DNA from: Hyphochytrium catenoides
Lineage: Eukaryota > Sar > Hyphochytriomycetes > Hyphochytriales > Hyphochytriaceae
Length of the DNA: 48,554 bases
Assembly: GCA_900088475.1 (NCBI GenBank)
Contig: FLMG01000623.1
Coordinates: 9,161-57,714, forward strand
Direction of reading: 5' to 3'
Position numbers and translations under genes: made by a program. The notes under the pieces were generated by a model. The model was not told where the DNA came from. It worked only from the letters and a program-made list of their open reading frames with translations, and made no database searches. Of the stretch, positions 20,043-33,100 are shown one piece after another (the first letter of the stretch is position 1; each line of letters begins with the position of its first letter).

Positions 20043-22342
20043 TTATCGCTTTCTTGATACCTGCTGAGCTAGACCCTGCACTTTGCTATCTGACCAAGGA
20101 AGATTCTCGTCAATGCTGGGTGCATTATTGCTAAGAGTGGGGAGAGTTGGAATGGAGAGAAGGATCTTCCCTGTCCCACCGCTCTCTGGCCGCCGCTTGG
20201 TGGGACTGCCTCTCCCTTCCTGGGGACTGCCCGTCTGCCGTGACTCAGACTCCTTAGCAGCCTCAGAAGATAGAGAGGGTGCCTTGGCTTTTCGTTGCCT
20301 GCGGAGACAGAGTGACGTGAGGCAATGCGTTAGCTGGACTGAAGAGTTACGATAGGTTTGAGTCCATTGCCCATATGAGAGAAGGGACGTTAACGACCGC
20401 TCGTGAGATTGCGACGGGAGGGTAGGAGAAGCGAAAGTAGAGAGACTTGAGCAACGCACTTAAGGCAGGAGAGGATGTGCTCTTTAACCAGGCAGCCAGG
20501 TTAATAGAAAGAGAAGTTCCACGGGCAGATTAACCGAAGAAGATCATGGAGAGGAAAGACGAAAGGTTGTGACGGACTTGGAAGGACTGGTGATGTCATT
20601 GAGCTGCCATCCGCCTCCAAGGCCCGAGGTGGCAGCAAGCTCCAAGCGCATCCTGAGGTCCCGCGTCTCTTCCTCCAGCCGCTTGATCTGCCAGAACAAA
20701 GTTTGCATAGAGACGAAGAGCAGGGAGAAAATGACGTAGAGAATGTGTGAGAGCGGAGCGAGAGAGAGAAAGAAAGATAAGAGAGAGAGAAAGAGATAGT
20801 TAGACAGAAAGAGAGAGAGAACAGGTGAAGGGCGGAGGTGGTCAGTGAAGAAGGGCGTGCGGCGCTCGTAGACAAGGAAATGCAAGGCACGAGCAGCGAG
20901 CTCTCCTACAGTGAATGCTATCATATCTCTCTGGGTCGCTGCTTGCGTCGTATCATCTCACATTTTCTCCTGGGTCTCCTTCCTTACTTGCGATGATAGC
21001 TTACGCAACCTGCCTCTCATTTCTTTCTTACTTTGACTCTTGCCTCTCCATCCCTCACCCCTACCTCCGTCTCTCTGTGTCTACCTCTCCGGCTCCACAC
21101 TCTCATTCGGCGGAGCCTCTTTCTGTTCTTTTACCTCTTCTCTCCCTAAAGACCACAGACGGCTTTTGCTCTCCTTCCTACCTCTTTCTGGCTCTGTGCC
21201 CTTGTATAATCCAGCTTGTTCCTCAGCTGAATGTATTTGTCGTCCATCAACCTCAATTGGTCCTCCAGCACCTTTGCGCCTTCCTTCAGCTCCTGAATCA
21301 CATCCTCTCTTCCCTGATTCTTCTTGGCAAGAAGCGCATTTCTTGCCTTCAGGGCCTCTAGCTCAGTCTCAGTTTTCCTTTGTAAGTCTAACGCTTTGGC
21401 CTTTGCTGCAGCTTCGTGCTTGAGGTGCACCATCAGCTTCTCTATGTGTTCAGAGAGTTTAGACAGCTTCTCTTCTCCTTCCTTCTTAACCATTTCCTCT
21501 CTTTCTCTGAGCTCTTTCTCTTGCCTAAGTTTCTCTGCTAGAGAAAGAGCCTTCTCCTTGTACTCTTCCAACTGCTTCTTCCTCTCTTCTCCTTCTTTCA
21601 CAAGTTTCTCCAGCTCCTCAATTCGCTTCATAAAGTGCTTAGAACGGGCAATCAATCGCCTTCTCTCCTGCTCAAAGATATTTACATAAGAAGAGGTTTT
21701 AGGAGAGGACGAAGAATGCAGAGGGGCTGTCTTCCCTTCTGCTGGGTCCTCTTTCTTCTTTGTCTCATCTCCGTCTCCTCCTTCTCCAGCATCAAAGTCT
21801 TGGGTGTACTCCAGGCCCTCTCCTTCATCTCCCTCACCTCCGTCCTGGTCCTTCTCATCATCCTTGACAGCAGAAGGGAGCTCAAGCTTCACCATGTCGG
21901 AAGGTTGGCTGCTTCCTATCCCTGCCAGCTGTGCCTCCACGCCTCTCAGATGTATGCGGACGAGCTCGTCCAGTTGCACGTGGTCAAAGGCAGAAAGATC
22001 ACGGTCAGAGCTACCAATAATCGCAGGGAATAGAAGCGATCGGGCATTCTGGATGATCTTGTTCTGATCCTGAAACTGAGCTTTCAGCTTCTCTAGCTGT
22101 CTGCCTTGAGAGAGCGTCTTCTCCGCTTGCTTTACTAGTTCCTCAGATTTGGAATACACCTCATCTTCTAGCTGGGTAACGATATCTTTGACCTCTGGGG
22201 GTAGGGAAAGAGAGGAGTGTCTCCGCGCCGCAAGCTTCTTTTTGTCTCTCTCTTGAAGCTCTGCGACTGTCTTCTGCAACTGTTCGATTTGCTTTTCCTT
22301 CTGCTGCAGCAGAAGCTGCATGGAAGAGGCATCCTCCGCCAT
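20043..22342 (-). CDS. Long coiled-coil protein, family not recognised (4 exons)
   Basis: Exons on the minus strand: 22342-21182, 20930-20823, 20687-20578 and 20298-20043, giving 544 aa. Exon 1 (387 residues) begins with a heptad-rich coiled coil (LLLQQKEKQIEQLQKTVAEL). It has a non-coiled segment near residues 90-150, an acidic linker near 155-200, and then a long Lys/Glu coiled coil ending RLMDDKYIQLRNKLDYTRAQ. Exon 3 adds IKRLEEETRDLRMRLELA, and the last exon is a basic, Ser/Pro-rich tail. The exon 3-4 junction (donor GTCCGT, phase 2, completing a Lys codon) avoids a stop 34 nt downstream. The exon 2 donor (GTTCTC) is weak, so exon 2 is less certain. The architecture is typical of cytoskeletal, centrosomal or ciliary proteins, but I cannot name it. 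The ATG has a good context, with G at +4. Confidence 0.75.
20759..20821 (+). repeat. GA microsatellite in an intron
   Basis: About 63 nt, GA-rich on the plus strand and therefore CT-rich on the coding strand of the minus-strand coiled-coil gene. It lies in the intron between its exons 2 and 3. Confidence 0.85.
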
Positions 22343-23405
22343 CCTCCCGTCCCTCCTCTTACTTGCTCACTTAGTCACGTCCAGCTTTACTCCCAGCTTC
22401 GAGGTCTTCTAATTAGCAGCGCCCCTTAATCTTAACCCCACAGGTGAGAGTGGAAGACCTGAAATAACATTATCGCTCCAGGTGCTCTTGTCTGGGCGTT
22501 GTGTGGCTAACGGGATAGTTGGTGATATCAGTTCTCTCTTGTCCCTCTCTCTCTCTCTCTTCACTGTTGGATGCCTGAAAGGAAGAGTAGCTGATAGAAC
22601 CAAGAAGCTTGAGCGAGACAGATGGCTGCAATGTTATCTGAGAGCACACCACCAGTGGCGAGACCGGCGTGATGGTCGGAGACCAAAGGAAGCAGAAGCG
22701 CCGATTCCATGCGGCACTAGGACGGAAGAGAGGCGTGAGAGAGGAGAAAGTAAGAGAGAGAGTGCGGACGAGAGAGGGCAAACCGGGCGGCACTCCGTGA
22801 GCCACTGAGCAAGCAACAATAAGTTATAAGCAGTGCACCAGCTTCCAAGTGGGAAGAGAGGAGGCCGTTACATCAACCTCAACCATAATGCTCATGACTC
22901 GATTATCAAATCATTATCAATGTAGTAACTGTACATTTGCCTTTCCGACTAGTTATCAGAAAAACAAGGACCGTTACTTTATTACTTGATGCCTTTGGGT
23001 CAAGGTACTTCTTTGCCGCCGTCAGCAAGCGAGTGTAGCGCCTTAGTGGACCTTCTTCTCGACGATTGACAGGAGGCTACAGCTCTACGTCTGCTCTTCT
23101 TCTAGTTCCTAGCACTGTTCCATGTCCAGTCAGCGAGAGTATCTAGGCGAGCTCCCCTAAAGAGTATTGGGAGAGAGGTGCGATCTTCAAAAAGACAAGG
23201 TGATATATATCTAGAACTACCTTCTTATAGGAAGTTCCTATGAGTGAGTGATGCTGTCCACTACAGAGGTAACACTTAAGTGAAAGAGTTTTCTACGAGA
23301 GTCTCAACCATCACGCGCTTCGACAGTGAGCTATGCTTGACATGTTGCGCTCATGAGGCGCTCAGAGACAGCAAAAAATTAAAGGAGAAGCATCTAGACA
23401 CCTCT
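22343..23405. other. Spacer between TOR 3' end and coiled-coil gene start
   Basis: A 1.06 kb gap between two head-to-tail minus-strand genes. It should contain the TOR terminator and the promoter and leader of the coiled-coil gene. The part next to the coiled-coil start (about 22540-22760) is purine-rich on the minus strand in places and has a short CT run on plus near 22546. I see no other gene. Confidence 0.5.
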
Positions 23406-24130
23406 CTACCAAAAGGGGCACCAGCCTATGTAGCACTGGCAGAGGTTCTCGATGGATGTGGCCTGTCTGATGAGTCTGTCAACCTGCTCCGAGACCGATA
23501 ACTGGATCTTCTCGTTGAAGTCTCGACCCCGCAGCTTATTCTGGACGCGAGTGATGACGTTCACGGCACGTTCATTCAGCTCCTCAGTCGGGGCCCCTAG
23601 AGCATTCGGTGAGACAGAGTCAGACTAGGTACAGAATACGGAAGAATTAGAGGATGAAGGACCACATTGAATCGCTCACGAGAAAAAGGGAATGGACAAC
23701 AGAACCATGCTCGAGCACGGAGGGAGGAATAGTCGAGTAGGCCAGTACAGAAAACAGTTACCTTCATTATCCTCCACAAACCCTTGCTTGACGTGCCCCT
23801 GGTCCGAGCTGCTGCTGGAACCGCTGAGCCTTAAGCCGTTCCCGTCCACCATCGCTGCCATGGAACCCCGCACTGTACTAGCTCTCTGAAGTGCTCTTGC
23901 GGCCATTTTCCTTGCGCCGCCTCCTCTGTCTCTCTCTCCTGTGCTCTTTCCCATGTCATCGTCATCGATCGAGCGGTCGAGATCGTCGGTGTCATGGTCT
24001 TGCTCGTGGGCATGAGACGGAGAGGCCATATTCTTGGTAAGCAGCCTCCAGTTGATCAAAGGATCATGGACAAATGCCTCTAAGGCAGCCATTAGACTGT
24101 CGCGGTTGTCCCGTAAGACCTTCATGGTGC
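23406..24130 (-). other. TOR: TOR exons 57-58: negative regulatory region and FATC
   Basis: Exons: 24130-23762 and 23596-23406. After the conserved helix [12 protein letters not shown] comes a low-complexity stretch of about 80 residues rich in Asp, Ser, Arg and Gly. It takes the place of the mTOR regulatory insert that is phosphorylated in animals. The last 62 residues include [20 protein letters not shown] and a canonical FATC ending [11 protein letters not shown], then TAG. The two FATC cysteines known to form a redox-sensitive disulfide in yeast Tor1 can be recognised. Confidence 0.95.
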
Positions 24131-27100
24131 CTAACCATAAAGCGGTTTTAGGGCCAAAAGGAGAGAGAAGTCATCCTGTCGCTAATTATATCTAGGCCTT
24201 TCCATTGGAGCTCTTTCTCTCTCTCTCTCCTCCCCTACCGGTTGCCCTAAGTTACCTTCGCAAGTGAATCTGAAGTGTCCCTCAATCCCGCTGACCTCCA
24301 TAGCAGTGGTCATCATACGGGTCAGACGGAAAGGAATCTTTTCTGGGTACTGAACGGCAAGAGATGGGTCAGACACTGGATCATCTGTCTAGAGATACCT
24401 AATTTGGGTGGACTTTCTGTCTTTCTCTCTCATAAAATAAGGGACTTCGTATTCTCTAGCTCTTTCTCGTGGCTAGCGGCCGTGCTAGCTTTCGCTGTCT
24501 AACCTCAATCTACTTACAATCTTATGGCCACCAGGCTGCTCCACTCCGTCCTCTCTCTACATGGCCCCCTCCTCGAGTTCCTCCATCTCCCGTTAGAACT
24601 CTTCACTGTACCTCCCCCAAAGCTCACCTTGTCTCTTTGCATGGCAACCTCAAAGCAGTCTCCAAAGTCAATGTGCACTATCTTTCCCGTGGATCTCTCC
24701 AGCATAAGATTGGAAGGATGTCTGTCTCCTAGACCTAAAATGTAGCCCACCATGGACATCAAGGCAAGAGAGCGGGAGTAGCTCTTTCTTCTTTCCAGCC
24801 ACACTTCTGAATTCTGACTCTTAAGCCAGAGAACCCTACACGGACAGGGTTTACTAAATGAGGGGGAGCTGCTCTCCACATAGGAAAAGAAGGAACTAAT
24901 AGACAACTCGGAGCAAAGAAAGGCCGTTGAAAAGATCCTTGGTGAGTGGCAAAGTTTAGGGTAGGGGGAAATAGAAAAAGCGAAAGAAAGACTTTAAGAG
25001 GCAATGGGGTAGGAGTTAGAGTGACACAAGGGTGAGGCGTACTTGGACAGATCCTGGCCGGTGGTATGTTGCAGCACGTCCTCGAACACCTCAATCTTCA
25101 TAGGCACAGCGAGCTTGTCATAGTCCGGAGCCATTCTTAACATCAGACGGTGCTCCACATTTAAAGGAATCTTACGAGCTTCGCGATAGTCGCGGATTAA
25201 CTGGTGAAGAGTATCACAGTTCGGAACCCACCCGATCATGCCTATAGGAAAGAGAAGCAGGGAGAGTGAGAGACACAAAGTGACAAGAGAGACAGGGAAG
25301 AAAAACGAGCTTGAGGAGAAGTATACGTTGTAGTTGGTGATGAAATGAACAAACACGTGGTTTTATAATTCCCTACCCGCTGTGTGAGACAAAGGAAGTA
25401 CTGAGTATCTTTTAATGGCAAGATTCCTCTTTGAGGTGTCTCTGTCGCTCTGTAGCAGTGTGTTTATCAGCCCAAACAACTGCATGACACGCTCGTCCTG
25501 GCGAAGATCCTCGTGGCCTATGGACAAGAGTCGTTACCGCCACTATATCCAGGCCCGGGTACGGAGACAAGACTAGTATAACGGACAAAAGCTTACCTTT
25601 CAGCAAGAACATATGCGGTTTCCCGTCCGAACCGTTAATGGTGATTTTCCTTGGCCTCTGCTTTGAGGTCAAGATCTGCACGGATGGGTGGAAGGAGCGA
25701 ATGCGCACAATGGCGTTGCCAGGGTGATAGGTGCCTGCGAGGAGCAAAAGGTCCCAGAACAGCAAGAGACGGTAATAGGAGTGGCATAGGGGCCGGGTAA
25801 GCATTTTAGGATCCGATGATCTCTCCCTCTCCTGCTGATAACTCTTTCAACAACGGCTCCCTCGCTTTTATATTTTACCTGGAACGGCCAATGTCAGGTC
25901 AGTCGCGCTCAGCAATTTTGGAGCCGCGTTCTCCAACTCGAGAGTTTGCATCTGGGCAAACTGTTTCTGAATGCGACGGAAGACGTAGTAGTATAGGTCC
26001 CAAGCCTGCGTTGAAGAGCAACAGAGAGGGTACACTTAGCCGTCGCCCCTGGAAGGAAGCCCAGAGGAAAGAACCATCGATTGAGAAGATTTAACGCCGG
26101 ACTGGGCGAGTATCTTCACCTGATTGAGGTCCTCTTCCTTTCTTGTCTTCTGATACCGGTCAGTCCATTCCTTAGCCTCCCAGAGATCCCTAGCGAAGGC
26201 CTGAAACCAGGAGGCAGAGACATTGACGCAAGTCAGATTATGGCGAAGATACAACTCAAAATAAATCACGGCAGGACGGAAACGACTAAAACAAGCAGCA
26301 AAGGCACAGTTAGGTATAACGTAGGAACAGCGAAACTGGCCCAAGGCCGTACCTGGTGGAAGGCGACCTCCCTTATAGTAGGCTCATGACCACCCTTATC
26401 CATGCCCTCCAGCATCTCATGCAGCGGAGCAAGAACCTACGAGATTTCAGAGGCAGATAGGCGACCACATCTCTTTTTTCCTATCCTTTATTTTCTTGCT
26501 CTCACCTGCAGCATTCCATCGGGATTATTCTCAGTGAAGCAATGCTTCGCAGCGTCTTCCAGGCCTTCGTGCCACATCTCTGGCCACTGAATGGCCACGC
26601 GAATTAGCTCATGGGATACTAGCTCCGCCTCCGAGACCAAAGACGGCGAATGGCGTCGCATTTCGTCTAGAATCGTTTTCGCTGCGAGTCGCGCGCCAGA
26701 GAGAAGATTAGTAAATGAAGATGGGGCTTGCGTCATATGATCCGGCATGACACAGAGCATCGACAGGGCAAGGGACCTCAATGATCACGTATGTAAGTGG
26801 AGGTTGTTACCTGATAGTCTCCTATGCGGGGAGCTGGACTTATAGGCAACCATGATAGGATAGATAAGACCTTGGGGGTGCTCATGCCCAATGCGAGAGA
26901 GCAAAGTCTGTTCATCGCAGGGAAAGCTGTTTTAAATAACGATTTACAGGAACGAGAATACTGAGTCACAGGAGCCAGGATAATACCAAGAAAGACCATC
27001 AAGGGGAAAAATATCATAGCCAAAGGGCCAGAATAGCTGGCAGCAAGGACGGAAGCTAAACTTTTATCGTAGCTGGAAGATGGCGCGCTTCACAACCTGG

Positions 27101-30100
27101 AGAAGATGGTTCATGAGTGCGTTGGAGGTGTGAATCCTGGCAATCAGCTGCGGCACGACCTGCAGCCAAGTCTCCGAAGCAACAGAATGGTTCCCTGCGC
27201 TGATATGTCAATATATCGTCCACAGCGTAGGATGCAAGGAAGGATAGACAAAAAAATAATCCACGAACTCATAAGTGACGGAGCGCGCAAGACAAGAAAC
27301 CACTCAAAGCCTAGTACCATTCGGCGGACGGATGAAATAGCTAGCCACGAGCAAGACATATTAAGAAGCAACGGCCCAGGAAGTGTTTAGAAGCAACACA
27401 AAAAGGACATTCATGGCTGACCTGATGCCATAGCCTCATGGACCTCTTTTCTATGTCCATACGTGAACCAAATGGTCAGCAGCCGCAGGACGTCCTATGT
27501 AGCGGGATGACACATTCCGAATTGAAAATATGCCAGACGAGCGCGGAAGATGAGACATAGGTGGTGTCAGATAATAATGCGAAAGAGAGGCTGATGGTGC
27601 TTAATAGTAAATAACGTCAACAGGACTAATTTTATAACAATGAGACTGACACAGGGAGCCTGGCCCACGGGGATGGTAATGATGACCGCCAGAGAAGAGC
27701 TATACCTGAATGACGCTAGATCTGTTACCCTGTTGCCCCAAAAAGACAGAGCGAAAGAATCCATTCATCGCCGCCAAGGCGTGCCGGGACACTTGCTGGA
27801 TCTATCGAGATTTAACAGTGCGTGTGAGAGTGAGACAAGAGAAGAAGAAAGTGAACATGGACGAGGCAGGGCACAACAGAAGCACAGGGTGATCGATAAC
27901 AGCAGCCCTTCCCAGGTATATGTAGAAAAGGAGAGGAAGCGTAGCCCATGTAAAGAGATGCCGTTAGGTTCCTACCTCTTCTTTAGGATAAAACGTAGTC
28001 AATCTGAAGTTGATAAGCGCCCACTTATGCCAAGCTTTGTAGTTATCCACACTTAGGCGAGTGGCTGTTTGTAGGGTGTCTACACAGAAAAGATGAAAAG
28101 ACAAGCGAGTGGATAAGAGGCAAATCATGATGACAAAGTAGGATGAGGTGCCAAGCCAGATGCACCGTAGGATTGCCCTGAAGGCTATCGTCTTAGAATT
28201 TGCAGCTGTATCCTTAGCCCTAATTTTCTCTTTAACGCGGTTATCGTGTTTAGGTACATTGAATATATATCCCCTTTGTATTTGCATGTCCTCATACCTA
28301 AAATCTCATCATATATCTTGGCATCTGGTCCCGTCGTGTGCTCACTGTGGGCAAGTAGCCAGTCTCCCAGCCGCAGATGGCATTTCACCCTGTCGGGACC
28401 AGAGAGCAATAGAGTCAGAGGACTATATGCTTTGGAATCAAGATCAGACGAAGATGCAACGTCTACAACTCTCTGAGCTGCTTCAAATGTTATCTTTGCA
28501 CTCTACTCAATCAAGTGGAAGGTTATAAGCTACTCTCCCTCTGCCGAACTCCGTCGCCCTGAAAGTCAATCACCTCCTGACCTGAGCTCTATCATTTCTG
28601 GGTCCTTGTCATCTCTTCTTTCAAGCGCAGCCGTCAGTTCGCTAAGCTGGTAGATCGCAACGTCTTCCATGCCTACATAGAAATGAAAGGGACAAGACAT
28701 ACAAGTACAGCGATAAGTGGGACAAGAAGGCAATAGCACGCAGCATCAGTGAATCTTGTGACACCGTTCTCTCTATCACATCATCAACCTGTAACACTTC
28801 CCGTAACCATCCTCTTGGGGACAGGATACAGACGCCACAGGCGGAAGTACAATCATGGGGCAGCCCCCAAAACGCTCATTACATCCTACTTAGCTGTCTG
28901 CGTGCTGCTTCCCAAATAATTCTCATTGTTTCCCTTACCTTCTGCCCACAAATGCCGAAGGAATGAAAAGGCCACCTTCGGCCTGTGCTTCGACAGGTTG
29001 GGGTCGTGGAAGACTACAGGGAGTGGCTGGTAGGGGTTCACTTTGATGGACTGGAAGAACTCGTGGGCGCCGACCTTGGTAAGGAACAACCAATCGCTAC
29101 AATTAGCTGTGCAGATAAACAAAACGGAACTGCCACTAGAGCTATAGTCCAGATAATGACAGCGACAGGTGAACCCATTGAGATGCAAGGAGCCCGGAGC
29201 CGTAGCCATGAACAGTGGGATACGATGGGATTGAAAGATCACCTTTATGAGCGCATTCTTCTCCAAATTGAGGGCTCCGTTTTCCCTGCAAAGCGAGGAG
29301 TATCGCAACCAGGTCTCCACATCGTCGACAGGGTCCATTAGCAACCCTCGGAGAACGAGCAAATGCTGCCACACCTGCCAGAAGCGCGTTGGTCAAGCCC
29401 CCAGTAACTTAGCGCTATCTCAAGCCGAAACTTTCGGGTTGCCGGGTTGCAATATCTGCACCCCCTTCAAATGATATCACTATACCTCGATACTCCTTTC
29501 TGCGCCCAGCATGCGAACAGTCCACATTTTCCTCAATTGCTTGAGACGCTCCTGGCTAGACTCCTACAAGAAACCAAGATATGTTTAGCGGAGAGCCCAA
29601 GACAGTCTTTTCCGTTGATGACAGTGACGACCCTTGCAAGCGGCTACGCTCTCTCTAAGAATGCGCTTCTAAGCCCCCAAATGCATTAACCCATTGCGCA
29701 GCACAACAGATATGGGGCACCGCGCTGGCGAATGTGCTTCAAATGAGCTATGGCTTTCTTGCTGATAGTACCTTGCTGTACGGCTGCTGCTGAACAAGCA
29801 CTCGGAATTCCACAAGGTCTTCCAGCTGCGGGGCGACAAAAGAATCTAATAAGACGAAGAAAGGGGACTTGATTCTAGAGAAGAAAGGGATCGATGCTAC
29901 AAATAGTGCCAACAACGCAAGCAAGGGGCCAAACGCTAACAACGCGCAGAGATGGAGTCTCTGTAGCATAAGGCAAAAGGAGCTCCAAAAGAAAGAAGGG
30001 ACAGCACTGGATGGCCAGCATTTGGGCCATTCTCTTCTTCTATTCCTTTCCCCCCTAGCTCATACCTCCGCTAGCAACTGGCAGTCCACAATATGCGGGT

Positions 30101-33100
30101 TATATGCTCTTTGAAAGCTCTCGCTCACCAGAGCCCGCAGCAAGGGATCAAGTAGTACCCGAGCCTGTTCAATGTTCTCCTACAAATGTGAAGGAGACCA
30201 GAAGTCAAAAGGGAGAGGCACCGTCCATGTCATTTGTGGCTTGAAGCCACAAAAAGCAATATAAATGGCAAGAGACCGAAGGCCGCAAGGCCTCGCATTC
30301 CCATACGGATCAAAAAGCGAGCGAAAAGCAGAAGAGACATTACTATGGCAAGAGGTAACGCAGGGTCCTAACCTTAGCAGCAGAGAAATTCTCGCTTTTG
30401 ATATGGCAGATGGCTTGAAACATCTCTCGCTTTACAGGGTCGAAGTCATGGATCAGGAACCTAGGAGCGTAAAGACAGTTTCAGCGCCAATTTTTAAGCG
30501 AGGCGAGCAACAGGCAGCCAGTCGTCCTGATCTACTGTCACGTCGCTATTCTCTAGATCAAGGCGTAGATGGGTCATCTATTTGTCTTTTTTGTGCGGCT
30601 GCTGCTGTGGCTTTCTGCTCTGCTGTGCTGTGCCTCTACTTCGTACCTTGGAATCTCCTCCCATTTTCCGAGCGCGACAACTGCATAGGTCCCAAGGCTG
30701 CAGAGTTCCGCACGCATCTGCGGCTGCATGTTCAGGCGCTGGCGGTCGCGCTAAAGAGAGACAAAGACAAGGACATTGAGCTTAACATGGGTCATCCTTT
30801 GCAGAAAGAACGTGCCGACCTGGTTGGGGTTGTAAACCCGATTATAGAGCTCGTTGACAAGCTCATCTACGGAAATCCAGTCGCCCAACGCCTTTAGACA
30901 GCGCAGGCGGCCGATCAACGAGTCAACCTCATTCGGATTTTTCGCCAGAACCTGAAAGAGGACGAGGTTAGAGCAAGGACAAAGGGCATAAGAAGGAAGA
31001 GAACGATGCCACCATGCATGAGAGACCCCAAGGCAACAGTTGGGGAGCTCCACCGATAGCGCCGGTCCGAGCAGGAAAGGATGGCTGAAAACCTAGGGCA
31101 GTGGTTTATCGTATCCGTTACCTGTTCGTGTGCCTCCAGAGCGTCACTCCATCGCTGCAGCTTTTCATACCAAGAGGCCTTCACCTCTATGCCCTGCAGG
31201 TTCTTCTGTGCATGCTTCAAGATGCCAATGGCGGCTTCCGGTTGGCTTAGCTAAGGTAAACAGTGATGTACAGAAAGGGACTAGTAAGTGACAATGTTCA
31301 CGAAGAGGTCGGTAACTCTAGAGTGACACGCATAAGAATGCGACTCGCAGGCACCTTATTGTTAATAGAGATGAGCGCTTCGATGCCTGCTGGATCGGGT
31401 TTAGCGTTAAAGGCTAACTCCTGATAGTACAGGGCTTTAGCGTAGGAATGGACCTGCGTAAAAGCGGGGAAACTCATAAGCCAAGACGGTCCGATAGCGC
31501 TCTAGAAGGTAGAGGGGTCCGAACCTTTTCCGCCAGACCTGCCAGCATGCGTGGCTCCATAGGTAAGCTCTCCACATGCTCCATGAATTCAGCCAGGTTC
31601 AACAAGGTTTGAAGAATTTCTGGAGGGAGATTGGGACTCTGGAAAGCAGTTTCCAAGGCCCTGGCTAGGCTCTCCTGGCTGGATGTCTGAGCAAATGGCA
31701 ATTAGGTACTTCCAAAAGGGATAGCAGAGCGGACATAGAAGGAACAACAAGGCGGATGACAGATGCTAATAGACGACCAATGTATTGAAATCCTTTTCAA
31801 GAGACAAATTCGCGGAGTATATTGTTTACCTGCAGAGCTGGCCAGGAAGAGACAAAGGCAGCATTGAAGAGGTCCATCGCCAGCGGTTGGTACACTGAGG
31901 CGACAGCTACGCAAGCATGAAGCGCTACCGACGGAGAGGCACGAAGAATTTCCATTGAGAATGTTCGCATCCATTCATTCCAGTCGTCCTTTGGTAAAAA
32001 ACTTAGTTAGCGGATGACTGACATAAGAGCACTTGTATGGAAAAAACATGTTTACACAACCGTTCAATGGGTCAGCGGGCTTAACGGCTAAACTAAGATC
32101 AGCCAGCTGTAAAAAAAAAGACGTGGGCGGTATACATATATATTACCTTTGTACTGCGGTTGGAGGCGTCCCATGCCTTCATCAGATTCTGATAGTTGAT
32201 GGGTCGCTTCTTCACTTCCTCATCCGCACCGACTTCCTCTTCCTCCCGCTCCTGCAGAAGAGAGGATTGAGTCATTGACTACGATTAAAAGCTGTCCCAA
32301 GTCGAAATCAGAAAGGTAGGGAGTAAGCATGAGTTTACCTTTTCTTGAGCCTTGATCTTAAGATTGTTTCTCCTTTGCTGCTCAAGCTGCCATGGCTCCT
32401 GGGGGAGAGGCTGGTGCTTCAACACCCGCGAGACAAGGTTCTCGTACTTCTCAAATTCAGGTACATTTTTGTAGGTCTACGAAGAGAGAATGGAAAATGG
32501 AGATGAGTTCTGACAGAGCAATGACCACCTCAGCAGGTTAAAGAGATCCTCGGAGCCGATACAATCCATATGACGGATGGTGGCTATGGAGATGAACGAC
32601 CCAATTATGGGTGAGGCGCTGATATAAGGCTATTCAGTTCTCTGGACTTGTTCTTTTTCTGACCTGCTTGTTGATGTATTGGTACACCATGGGTACGAAG
32701 ATAGCGTAGTCTGGACCGAGTTGAGTCACCATCACACATAGAATGTCTACAGCGCAAGGTCCCAGCTCCTGCGGGTGTAAAGTTAGGAGACGAGTGATGG
32801 GAGAAGCATCATAATAAACAGGGGTGACTCCATGCTTCTGGGACAATGGGAGGCCTGCAATAGCCGCATACCTGTGGATCGGCTGAAGCTACCCTCGTCA
32901 GGGGATGGATGATTCTGCTGGCGTACGTGGAAACATTGATCTGACGGACTAGCTGGCGGAGAGTAAGGAGAGCTTTCTTCCTAGGCCGAGTGTCAATTGA
33001 TGAATCCTACAAAGAGCGATTGTCAGAGACAACACAAATTGGTGGCAGCACAAGAAAGCTAGCCAGAGCCAGGTATGCTATCTTCAGGGCTTAATAAGAA

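Noticed and set aside
20501-20577. In-frame stop (TGA at 20546-20544) as the end of the coiled-coil gene
   Set aside because: A donor 34 nt before it joins in phase to a downstream exon (20298-20043) with a protein-like basic tail, and the following sequence is a pyrimidine-rich intron. An isoform ending here remains possible.
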